Below are positions 1 to 9,009 of a stretch of DNA of 64,000 nt, piece by piece (positions within the stretch are counted from its first letter, which is position 1; each line of letters opens with the position of its first letter). The notes under the pieces were generated by a model. It did not search any database. It was not told the DNA's origin and saw nothing but the letters and a program-made list of their open reading frames with translations. The stretch is taken from NCBI GenBank assembly GCA_019095985.1, contig CM032659.1, positions 12,477,069-12,541,068 on the forward strand. The letters run 5' to 3'. The translations under genes and the position numbers were made by a program. This stretch comes from Streblospio benedicti (lineage: Eukaryota > Annelida > Polychaeta > Spionida > Spionidae).

Positions 1-521
1 TATTCTATTAGAGCCCTATTTTTCTTTGGGGGTGTCTTTAGATAGGTATTAGCAAGGTCTTATTTTGATCCCTAAAGAGCTGCAGACACCCTGTTGCAAA
101 TAACTTTCCACTGTCCCTTGACACCATACTTCAATGATATTTTTTCCTAAATTTTATTAAGCCAAAGAGATCACAGGTACTATTTTTCTAGATGCTGCTG
201 AGATTGTGTCATGGAAGTTTATCTGACAAATTTTCCTCTGTTCTTTGTTTTTTATATTTTGAAATCACTGGTACTATTTTTACAGATACTGCTGATAGTG
301 TGTGTCACGAGAGTTAGAAAAGCTTTCGATTAGTTGATGGTCGCGACATGGTGATAGGTATGTGTACTGTGAAGCCATTTGTGGTAACAGTTTGAATTTA
401 TTTATAAGACACATTCTGACAATACCAGTTAGCAATTTTATCTGCCATTGAATTCTGGCTATAAAATGGAGGGTTGCAATATTTACTTAAGTTCTGTGTG
501 TTGAAATTGAGTATTTGTTTT
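1..521. other. Left contig end, no gene seen
   Basis: No coding signal is recognised. A short internal duplication is visible: the run 'ggtactattttt' followed by a similar tract (about 171-215) recurs near 267-310. The contig stops at the N run. Confidence 0.5.
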
Positions 522-621
522 NNNNNNNNNNNNNNNNNNNNNNNNNNNNNNNNNNNNNNNNNNNNNNNNNNNNNNNNNNNNNNNNNNNNNNNNNNNNNNN
601 NNNNNNNNNNNNNNNNNNNNN
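522..621. other. Assembly gap (100 N)
   Basis: Exactly 100 N, the usual placeholder for a scaffold gap of unknown length. The bases just to its right (622-740) are unusually rich in A and T homopolymers, as at low-quality contig ends. Confidence 0.97.
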
Positions 622-1104
622 TTTTCGGTTTTTTGAAAAATTCGTTCAGTTAAAAAAACGTATTGTTACATAAGCTATCGACCAAAAATTTAAAAAATTT
701 CCCCAAAATTTTTAAATATATATAACAAGAAAAAAAACGTGTTTCTTTACTTAACCGGAAGTGAAGTGAAATAGCCACTTGAATTATTTATCATTGGGGT
801 AGACTCTGTTAAATTACGACCTTCAGTGTCAGGGTATACCATTGATGTAAAAGCTACAAATTCATTTATCTTACATTGAAAATGTAATCTAAATGGTGTT
901 AAATCACCACTATTATCAGTGTTCAGCAAGCAAAGAGCATGAAGAATCAAATCAAATGAAATGGCTACTTCTATTATTAACATTGACAGGTGTTAAAGCT
1001 CATAGTTTCAAAGTCACTCATAATCATTTCAAGTCGTTTCTTTTGCAGAAAAGTTTTGAAGATAGAGGATTTCACAAAACAAGGCCAAGGATGCAAAAAT
1101 AAAA

Positions 1105-1168
1105 ATGGCAGGCAAAGCACAGGGCTGGCCTAATAGCAAGGATGATTACGAATTAAGCGATGTTATAG
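1105..1168 (+). CDS. OXSR1: OXSR1/STK39-type kinase, coding exon 1
   Basis: The exon reads MAGKAQGWPNSKDDYELSDV then IG and stops at G|GTAAAC, phase 1. The DDYEL..VIG block is the invariant start of the OSR1/SPAK (Drosophila fray) kinase domain. The family's kinases are activated by WNK kinases and phosphorylate cation-chloride cotransporters in the cytoplasm. The ATG at 1105 is chosen because it directly precedes this block; an earlier ATG-rich stretch is out of frame. The first base of the next codon is supplied here, and exon 2 completes it as glycine. Confidence 0.85.
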
Positions 1169-1974
1169 GTAAACATGGACTACTATGGTTGTCACTCAAA
1201 ACATGAATATTCGTGCGTTAGTTTTGTGTCATTTATATGCTGTACGATCGGAAACGAAACTCATTATTTCCTTAAATACCGCGTGTAAGTGAACAATGGC
1301 ACCGGGCCAAAAATGAGACTCGATCTAGTTCATTTCAGTTCATAGCTTGGGCTTGACCTCGGTTGGGACTATCCTGCATATTTTATTGCCATGGTATACA
1401 CTTGTGTGCTTGTGACAGGTTATCTTACAGCCAGTCCTGTTGATGCTCCCGTTTATTGGCACAATTAGACTAAATCTAAACTAATGCCTTCCTCACCCAT
1501 CACCCATCCAGCCACCCCCTCCCACCCTCCCCTCAACCTATTTTGGCATGTAGATGTGATATGAAATTACCCATTTACTTGTTTCAATTATCGAGAGCAG
1601 ACGAAGACTAGACCAGCTGCAATAAATTGTTTTCATGCCCATGTTGATACTGGTCGTTCACATATATTCGGTATACAAGAAATGTTGTGTTTTTGATTTT
1701 CATGTCCAACATCCAGCACCCATTGCTATTCCTGCTAAAACTATATTTCACAACCTAATATGTCCCTACAAACTAACTAACTAAGTAACAAAAGCTTCCT
1801 TACAACTGTAAGCAAGTGGAAAATATTCCTGAATCGACAATATTTCACCAAACATCATGGCGTATTTTGTTTACGTTTTGCAAAGCACGCGTGATTCTAG
1901 TCTAGCTAGGGAGCGCTGCATTTCTGATATAATTCATACGAAATTTTAAATTTAATTACCGCTGATTATTCATA

Positions 1975-2247
1975 GTTCCGATGCCCCGCCCCTTTCTCTA
2001 GATTTGGTTATACTACCACGTGGATCTCACAAACATTCCTATCGCCCGTAGTAAATAGAGAGAAATTGCCGACTTTCTACCTAAGAGTGTTGTATCAAAA
2101 TTGTGCTAATCTTCTTACTTTTAACTTGGAATGAATTCGGTAACCTCTGTTCTATAGCATCCCAGATGTATTCTCAGAAATCGTTGATAATAAAGATTTG
2201 CTGGGACATTTAGTTTTCCATCTTTTTAAATCCACTACCAAATGAAG
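1975..2247 (+). repeat. 272-bp direct repeat, left copy
   Basis: This is nearly identical to 3171-3442, differing at only a few positions. The flanks outside each copy do not match. The 923 bp between the copies is unrelated to either, so this is not a plain tandem array. No target-site duplication or recognisable terminal dinucleotides were found. Confidence 0.9.
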
Positions 2248-2814
2248 TCCCGTAATAACAGGTTATTTGAGCAGCTACTCTTAATCGCATTGCGGTATGG
2301 TCGGTGTTGACAAGTTACGGCATGTGATAAAGGCTAATGTGTCCATGCAAATGGCGTCACCTTTAAATCTCAAAAGAGTAATAGATTTGTGAAACGAATG
2401 GATTATCATCGTTACAATAACATACCCATCAAGAGTTCACACATCAATTATAAACCGATTATGAAGACATGGATGAAAGGATATTTCTCAAATCACACTC
2501 ATTGTTTATGAAATCGCAGTGGTTTGTGCGTGTGTTGGCGATGATGGCATTTGACAGCTACAGTTCGCACACAACGAACATATATGTTTGAATGTGTTTT
2601 TATAAGAGTTTCTCACCAATGATAGGTATACATTGGATATAATGTAGAAAAGAGGAAAGGTAGTACATCCCAACTGAAAAATTAAGACGTTTAGCACATT
2701 TTCATTCAAAAATCTGGTATCAAAACTAGACAATTTCTCAATGTTTACTACGGGAGGAGATAAAGCTTGTGAGACTATGACAGCGCACCTGTGTATGTTT
2801 GTATGAGACCGCTC

Positions 2815-2900
2815 GCTGATTGGCTGGTTGACGTAAAAAGGGGTGTGGCTCAGAACTATGAATAGCCAATCATTCCATGCAATATGCATTTATAAACACG
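2815..2900 (+). promoter_or_regulatory. Possible promoter: two CCAAT boxes and TATA-like site
   Basis: An inverted CCAAT (gattgg, 2817-2822), a CGTAAA/GC-rich tract, a direct CCAAT (2865-2869), an ATGCAATATGCAT stretch and a TATA-like tttataaa (2889-2896) lie within 80 bp. The order and spacing resemble a pol II core promoter. No transcript or ORF could be attached to it, so it may be chance. Confidence 0.25.
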
Positions 2901-3170
2901 AATTAGAATTATTGAATCCTAGATAAGCAATGAAAACAAAATAACATTGTTTATTAGATGAGGTCCTTGACTCAAGACCAAAACAACTTATGCTCCTCGT
3001 AAAATCTTGCGTTCATAACGTAAATAATGTAAATAACATCAGAAACGTTAAAAAATCGAATACTCATTTTACTCCTGTAAATTTGACAAGGAAAATTCCC
3101 GTAATAAAAATAAACATGTAAATAACAAAGGTATCATAATAGTCAAAGATTAGTATTGTATGATGTATCC

Positions 3171-3442
3171 GTTCCGATGCCCCGCCTTTTGTCTAGATTT
3201 GGCTATACTACCACGTGGATCTCACAAACATTCCTATCGCCCGTAGTAAATAGAGAGAAATTGCCGACTTTCTACCTAAGAGTGTTGTATCAAAATTGTG
3301 CTAATCTTCTTACTTTTAACTTGGAATGAATTCGGTAACCTCTGTTCTATAGCATCCCAGATGTATTCTCAGAAATCATTGATAATAAAGATTTGCTGGG
3401 ACATTTAGTTTTCCATCTTTTTAAATCCACTACCAAATGAAG
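3171..3442 (+). repeat. 272-bp direct repeat, right copy
   Basis: Partner of 1975-2247, same orientation. The near-identity of the copies means either a recent duplication or alternative haplotypes joined in one contig. Confidence 0.9.
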
Positions 3443-4016
3443 GTTGAAAAACATAGATTCTGGATAACTGTACATTATTACTGTTGTAGGATTCAGAAAG
3501 GAGTAAACTCCATTTTTCTTGTATACCGAAAAATATGTGAACGACCAATAGATCATCAGAAAACAGGCCATTCACATAAACCGTGAATGTTACGTCTGAC
3601 GTGAAATTTGGTGACCTCTATCACAGGGGAGCTCACGTTATACGTAAATTCATGGATTGTGTGCATGGCCGAACAGTGCGATTGATGCTCTAGCACCTCC
3701 ACTTCTGTATTATTTACAATGGTGTTAGACTGCATGGTCCCAACTAGGGATGGGACTAGTAAGTCTAAATTGAGGTTGTTGTGTTCCTTTTTATTGAATC
3801 ATGACTTCACTGATACCCCATCTGCTGAATGATGTAGTTTTAATCTTCCGACTTGGTGTAGTATTTACTATCGATAATTGGGAGCCTTTGCATCTTTCAT
3901 TATCGATATATTATCGATGTCCAGCTCAGCAAAAAATATTCAAAGACACCACAGGAGAATTTGGACACTGGGTGTATGGGTTATTGTGTTATGTTTTCTC
4001 TTGGAATTTCTTACAG

Positions 4017-4129
4017 GATCTGGGGCTACAGCTGTTGTCCAGGAGGCCTTCTGCAAGCCCAGAAAAGAGAGATGTGCGATCAAGAGGATCAATTTGGATA
4101 AGTGTAACACTCAGGTGGACGAACTTCTG
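4017..4129 (+). CDS. OXSR1: OXSR1/STK39-type kinase, coding exon 2
   Basis: Acceptor ttacag|GATCTG, donor CTG|GTCAGT. The exon encodes the glycine-rich loop SGATAVVQEAFC and the ATP-anchoring lysine in CAIKRINL, ending at VDELL. It joins exon 1 in phase 1 (VI-G-SGATAVV) and ends in phase 0, exactly as needed for exon 3 (KEIQAMSQC). The match to the vertebrate family through this exon is strong and the frame is intact. Confidence 0.9.
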
Positions 4130-4775
4130 GTCAGTAGATGTGCTGTCTTAACACACAATTTTCCAAGTGTTTTTCCATTAATACATTTTATACAAATTGT
4201 AAATGCGATTTATAACATGTTTTTTTTTACCTTTTGCTGAGTGTTCTTTTTGAATGCATTTGACGTTGATTATTAACTGAAAATTCCTTATTTCATTTAG
4301 AAATCAAGATATCCAAATGCTTTCAGAAGTTTCTTGGCCTCTGGTGTTTAAGCCTACTACCTTGATATTTACGATTTTAAGCCTTTCAGAAGAAAAAAAA
4401 TTAAGAAGCATTTGGCTATTTTTATTTTTTAAATGTAATGTAAATAATAGAATTAATTTGCATATGGTTTCAGTTTTTGTGTAGGATATGATTTTATTGA
4501 CATGTACAGTGGTGGCCATAACATAAGGATTGATAGACAGTGCTGAGTAAAATCAGGAACATTAAGTTGGAAAATCTGGTAGACCAGATCAATTCTAATA
4601 ATCATTTTTTCAGTCTGTGTGAGAGACAGAATCAGACATAGAAAAAAAAAGTATCTAAATTGGGGATTAGGTACCACAATTAGAGCAGCAGTATTTGCAT
4701 ACACATATGCTAGTCACTCAAGTGATACAGTAATGTGTATGCAAATCAAAAATATGAACAAACTTTGTTGTTCTA

Positions 4776-4784
4776 ATCATGGTA

Positions 4785-4827
<43 letters not shown>

Positions 4828-5198
4828 TCAGCCTGTCATGCCACTGCTGGCGGGTGGCCTCCACAGAAAGATCTTGCAAACTGCAGACCCATCAGTTTGC
4901 TCTCCCAAGTCTACAAACTCTTTATGAAGATCTTGAAGAACCGAGTGAACAAGACACTTGACGAAATGCAACCACCAGAACAAGCCGCCTATCAACAAAG
5001 GTTACTCAACCATTGACCACCTACACTCAGCTGTGCAGGTACTAGAGAAGACCAACGAGTACTACATCCAGCTACACATGGCATTTGTGGATTATGAAAA
5101 AGCCTTCGACTCAATACAACACCCAGCCGTGTTTGGTGCATTGAAAAACCAAGGAGTTGAAGAAAAGTATATCAACATCATAAATGAATCATGGTACA
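4776..5198 (+). mobile_element. LINE reverse-transcriptase fragment
   Basis: Two conserved RT blocks are read on the + strand in two frames: [19 protein letters not shown] near 4876-4930, and after one frameshift near 4990 [17 protein letters not shown] and FVDYEKAFDSI (the motif A aspartate region, about 5077-5113). This is the fingers-to-palm start of a non-LTR retrotransposon RT; the rest of the RT and the endonuclease are missing. A CAT repeat sits at its left edge. The 11-mer atcatggtaca occurs at 4776-4786 and 5188-5198 and may be a target-site duplication. The clade is uncertain. Confidence 0.8.
4787..4827 (+). repeat. CAT trinucleotide microsatellite
   Basis: About 13 uninterrupted CAT units abut the LINE fragment. 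The polyhistidine and polyserine reading frames across it are artefacts of the repeat. Confidence 0.95.
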
Positions 5199-5789
5199 TA
5201 ATCCCCAAATCAGGAATGTGCAAAATGTCTGATTCTTTCTATCACAAAGATTGAAAAAATGGCTTTTTGATGTAAGTGTTCACTGTTATATAAACCAATC
5301 AGAATTTATAAGTTACATGATTCAAAATTTGAAGGACGATCACATCAATCTACCTGCAGGCACTAACTTAGTGGACCTGCATGTTTTTATGTGGCCATAA
5401 GGTCCACCAGTTCTGTCCACTCATGATGTAATGTTTTAGTACTATTTTTTTTTTTTAATTTCTTATAATGACTTTCATTTAGTGAAATGGTAGACAACAG
5501 TATCTGACATGTATTGCCTGTGAATTTTATCCTTGTTTGATTTTGCATTCAGAATCCACAATAATCTAATATTAGGTTTTCTACATATTTTGTAGTTGAA
5601 CATTAGTAATTTCAATTTTTCATGTCCAGTTCAAAATCTTTAGTGTGGGGATGCCCGTTCACATCAAAATTCCAATGAATTTATTATAGAAAATAAGTAG
5701 ATATGAAAAGAAGTGTAATTATTTTTTTCTCCTGGCGTACTTAACAATCTTGACAATGAATCTTAAATGCTTTATATTGGAATTTGCAG

Positions 5790-5904
5790 AAAGAAATTCA
5801 GGCGATGAGCCAGTGTAATCATGAGTTGTGTAGTCAGCTATTTTACTTCATTTGTTTGTGAAAGAAGAGTTTGTGACGTTGTAATAACCATTCAATGTGC
5901 TGGG
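5790..5904 (+). pseudogene. OXSR1: OXSR1 exon 3, copy A (damaged)
   Basis: It begins correctly after ttgcag with KEIQAMSQCNHE, then loses frame. Fragments of the expected SYFTSF coding sequence (agctattttacttcattt) remain. Copy B at 7694-7796 keeps a different subset of the same exon readable, so the damage looks like indel error or independent decay rather than a real protein change. Confidence 0.7.
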
Positions 5905-6097
5905 GTAGATTTTATTTTTATATTATGATTAGAAGAATAATAATAATAAAATATTTTAGAACAAGCTTTTTTTTGGTCATGCAAACTTTGAGTTTGCATT
6001 TTTTAAATGAGCAAGGCCATTTTGTTTTATTGGACATTCATATGATGCAATCAATCATAATTTACCATTTAATATGAAATATTTATTTAAATTGAAG

Positions 6098-6239
6098 GTT
6101 CACTGTTGGACATTATCAAGAACCGTCAAAGGACTGGTGACTGTAAATCTGGCGTGCTTGATGAAGTGACAATCGCAACAGTTCTGAAGGAAGTGCTGAA
6201 GGGATTAGAATACTTCCATGCTAATGGACAGATCCACAG
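6098..6239 (+). CDS. OXSR1: OXSR1 exon 4, copy A
   Basis: 142 nt, phase 2 in and phase 2 out. It encodes GSLLDIIKN then [19 protein letters not shown] and [13 protein letters not shown], the alpha-D/E part of the kinase domain leading into the HRD catalytic loop. It matches the family pattern SGVLDE.TIAT.L.EVL.GLEY.H.NGQIHR closely and is open. Copy B differs in a short stretch after LLDIIK. Confidence 0.85.
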
Positions 6240-6531
6240 GTAACATAATCTTTTACTACATATCTGCCTTTTTTATGCACCGGAAATAACGGTCAACATT
6301 TAGTCTTTATCACCAGGTGACAAAAACAATGTATATTTGAGCTCAAATTGATTAACGTCTCGAAAAGTGTAGAACTATATTAACTAATTGAATCTTTGTT
6401 CTGTATATATAGGTATATAGGAAGACAAAGGTAATGCAGTAAATTTTTATTGTCGCTTTATTCCAATACCTCCCAAATTATGTTGGTGTGTTTGGAATGG
6501 TTATATATATCTATATTCTTTACAATTACAG

Positions 6532-6588
6532 GGACATAAAAACTGGCAATATTTTGCTTTGAAAAAGATGGCGCAGTGATGATTGCAG
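6532..6588 (+). pseudogene. OXSR1: OXSR1 exon 5, copy A (one-base frameshift)
   Basis: It encodes the catalytic loop continuation DIKTGNILL (HRD-K..N), then one extra base in an A-rich run shifts the frame relative to copy B, which reads LLGKDGAVMIA. It ends at GCAG|GT as in copy B. Either a sequencing error in a homopolymer or a real lesion. Confidence 0.75.
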
Positions 6589-7012
6589 GTTGATGTTGAC
6601 TAAATGAGGGAAAATGTGCCAAACCTGTTCCCTATTCATTCAATAAAATGAAATCGAACTTGTTGCTGCATAGTGTAATTATTGATATTCCTGTCCAAAG
6701 CGTGCTACCAACAAATCAATGTAAAAATGGAAATAAACAAATCTATAGCTTTCTTGTCGTTTATCTGATATGCACCCCAGTTCTGTGGCAATATACACAT
6801 ATATTCACTAGAACAAAATTCACATATATATTCAATAGAACAAAGTGATGTTTTGTTTTTTGCTGGGTGCTAATATGCTACCATCTATATTTAGTTTAAT
6901 ATTGAAAACTAGTCTTGTTAGTCTTGAATTTGTAGCTCAATATTGTCCTGCTATTGCAAAAACATAATTTCACCCTGAATGTAAATGAAGTTTTATTGTG
7001 TTTCATCTTCAG

Positions 7013-7122
7013 ACTTCGGTGTTTCGGCCTGGTTGGCCACAGGCAAGGATTTGACACGTGACAGTGCACGTCATACATTTGTCGGGACCCCATGCTGGAT
7101 GGCCCCAGAGGTCATGGAACAG
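7013..7122 (+). CDS. OXSR1: OXSR1 exon 6, copy A: DFG and T-loop
   Basis: Acceptor ttcag|ACTTCG, donor CAG|GTAAAT. It encodes (D)[16 protein letters not shown] and [16 protein letters not shown]: the DFG magnesium-binding motif, the T-loop threonine that WNK kinases phosphorylate in this family, and the APE motif. The next expected exon (kinase C-lobe, then the C-terminal WNK-binding domain) is not found downstream. Confidence 0.88.
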
Positions 7123-7693
7123 GTAAATATCCAAACAGGAATCACAAAGGGTTCGATTCTTTCTAGGAAAACCCGGGAAAAAATGAATTTGATTTTCAGC
7201 AAATATGACCCGGGAATACCCCTGGAATTTGACCAAGTCCCGGGAAAGTCTTTGAAAACGCGTAAATTGAATAAAAAATTATATAATCCCGTGTCATTTC
7301 CTGTGTTTGTGTAACGAACTCGATTTGCCAAAGTCATTTATATGCACCGCTTTCGTTTTAGTACTATTTTTTTTTTAAATTTTTATAATGACTTTCAAAT
7401 TTAGTGAAATGGTAGACAACAGTATTTGACATGTATTGCCTGTGAATTTTATCCTTGTTTGATTTTGCTTTCAGAATCCACAATGGCTAATAGGTTTTCT
7501 ACATATTTTGTAGTTGAACAATTAGTAATTTCAGTTTTTCATCCTCCAGTTCAAAATCTTCAGTGTGGGGATCCCAGTAGTTGCAATTCCAATGAATTTA
7601 TTATAGAAAATAAGTAGATATGAATTCATGTAATTTTTTCTGCGCGCATTTCTAACAATCTTGGATGATCTTAAATGCTTTATATTTGATCAG

Positions 7694-7796
7694 AAAGAAA
7701 TTCAGGCGATGAGCCAGTGTAATCATGAGAATCCCCAGCTATTTTACTTCATTTGGAAAGAAAAGATGTGGGTTGTAATGCGTTTATGTGCTGGGG
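7694..7796 (+). CDS. OXSR1: OXSR1 exon 3, copy B (partly altered)
   Basis: It is open and in phase: KEIQAMSQCNHENP then a stretch unlike the family, then WVVMRLCAGG, matching the hinge (W.VM.L..GG). The middle is about four residues shorter than the family and out of register with the expected SYFTSF codons, which suggests two compensating indels. Donor G|GTAAGA, phase 1. Confidence 0.65.
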
Positions 7797-7981
7797 GTAA
7801 GATTTTATTTTATAGAGCAAAAATTATAGAAATTAGATCAATATCATTTTTGGTCATGCAAATTTTGAGTTTGTTTCTTTTAAAATGAGCAAGGCCATTT
7901 TGTTTGCTGACATTATGATGCAATCAATCATAATTTACCATTTATTGGCATTTAATATGAAATATTTATTTAAATTGGAAG

Positions 7982-8123
7982 GTTCACTGTTGGACATTAT
8001 AAAAGAACTTAATAAAGGTTTGAACTGTAAATCTGGCGTACTTGATCAAGTGACAATCGCAACAGTTCTGAAGGAAGTGCTGAAGGGATTAGAATGCTTC
8101 CATGCTAATGGACAGATCCACAG
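7982..8123 (+). CDS. OXSR1: OXSR1 exon 4, copy B
   Basis: 142 nt, identical in length and phase to 6098-6239. It encodes [15 protein letters not shown] then [19 protein letters not shown] and [13 protein letters not shown]. It differs from copy A in about ten residues, mostly clustered after LLDIIK. Open. Confidence 0.8.
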
Positions 8124-8410
8124 GTAACATAATCTGTTGCTACATATCTGCCTTTTTTATACTGCACGGTCAACATTTAAAACCGTCACCAGGTGACAAA
8201 CAATGTATTTTTCGAGCTCAAATTGATTAACGTCTCGAAAAGGTGTAGAACTATATATTAAGCAATTGAATTGGAAGAAAATATAACATATATATATGAA
8301 GACTTAGGTAATGCAGTAAATTTTATTGTTGTCTTATTCCAATGCCTCCCAAATTCTGTTGGTGTGTTTGGAATGGTTATATTATATCTATATTCTTTAC
8401 AATTAAACAG

Positions 8411-8465
8411 GGACATAAAGCTGGCAATATTTTGCTTGGTAAAGATGGCGCAGTGATGATTGCAG
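8411..8465 (+). CDS. OXSR1: OXSR1 exon 5, copy B
   Basis: Acceptor aaacag|GGAC, donor GCAG|GT. It encodes (R)DIKAGNILLGKDGAVMIA, the HRD-catalytic loop and following beta strands, in an uninterrupted frame. This is the intact version of the exon that carries an extra base in copy A. Confidence 0.85.
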
Positions 8466-8899
8466 GTTAGTCGTCCAAATTGAAAAATGTGCCAAACCTG
8501 TTTATAACTATTCATTCAATAAAATGAAACGAATTTGTTGCTGCATAGTGTAATTATTGACATTCCTGTCCAAATGCAAACCAACAAGTAAAATGTAAAA
8601 ATGGGACTCACATTTTCGCGAGACTTTTCCCAATATGCACCCAAGAGCTTCTTCAGGCAAAATATACATATATATTCACTAAGGACAAAAATTTCACATA
8701 TATATTCACTAGAACAAAGTGATGTGCCCCAGTTTTGCTGGGTGCTAATATGCTACCATCTATTTTTAGTTTAATATTGAAAACTAGAAGGTAAGTCTTG
8801 AATTTGTAGCTCAATATTGTCCTGCTATTACAAAAAACCTAATTTCACCCTGAATGTAAATTTATTGTGTTTGCATCCTCTTTATATTTTTTTGTTTGC

Positions 8900-9000
8900 C
8901 AGAATTACCACAGGCAATTATTTCGAAGATAACACGTAGGCAGTGCAGCTCAATCCATTTGTCGACCCCATATCAAAATACCCCCAGAGGTCATGGAAAA
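8900..9000 (+). pseudogene. OXSR1: OXSR1 exon 6, copy B (corrupted)
   Basis: Pieces of the exon are recognisable by nucleotide match to 7013-7122 ('ccacaggcaa', 'ggcagtgca', 'catttgtcg', 'cccagaggtcatgga'), but substitutions and indels remove the DFG and APE coding sense and the donor site. Confidence 0.7.
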
Positions 9001-9009
9001 TAAATATAC

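Larger units (their letters stand above)
1169..4016 (+). other. OXSR1 intron 1 with repeats
   Basis: A 2.85 kb intron, GT at 1169 and AG at 4015-4016. It holds a 272-bp direct repeat pair (1975-2247 and 3171-3442), an outer inverted pair (1651-1683 and 3515-3548), and a CCAAT/TATA-like cluster near 2817-2896. No coding exon is seen inside. Confidence 0.7.
5432..7135 (+). repeat. OXSR1 exon 3-6 segment, copy A
   Basis: Copy A of a tandemly repeated segment of about 1.7-1.9 kb; copy B is 7358-9010. Both begin with the same 'ttttagtacta' tract and stay alignable through introns and exons, losing similarity just after exon 6. Exons 4 and 6 are open here. Exon 3 is scrambled after its first twelve codons and exon 5 carries one extra base. 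Confidence 0.85.

Noticed and set aside
4779-4961. Polyhistidine and polyserine open frames
   Set aside because: They are translations of the CAT microsatellite and of the LINE fragment in the wrong frame.
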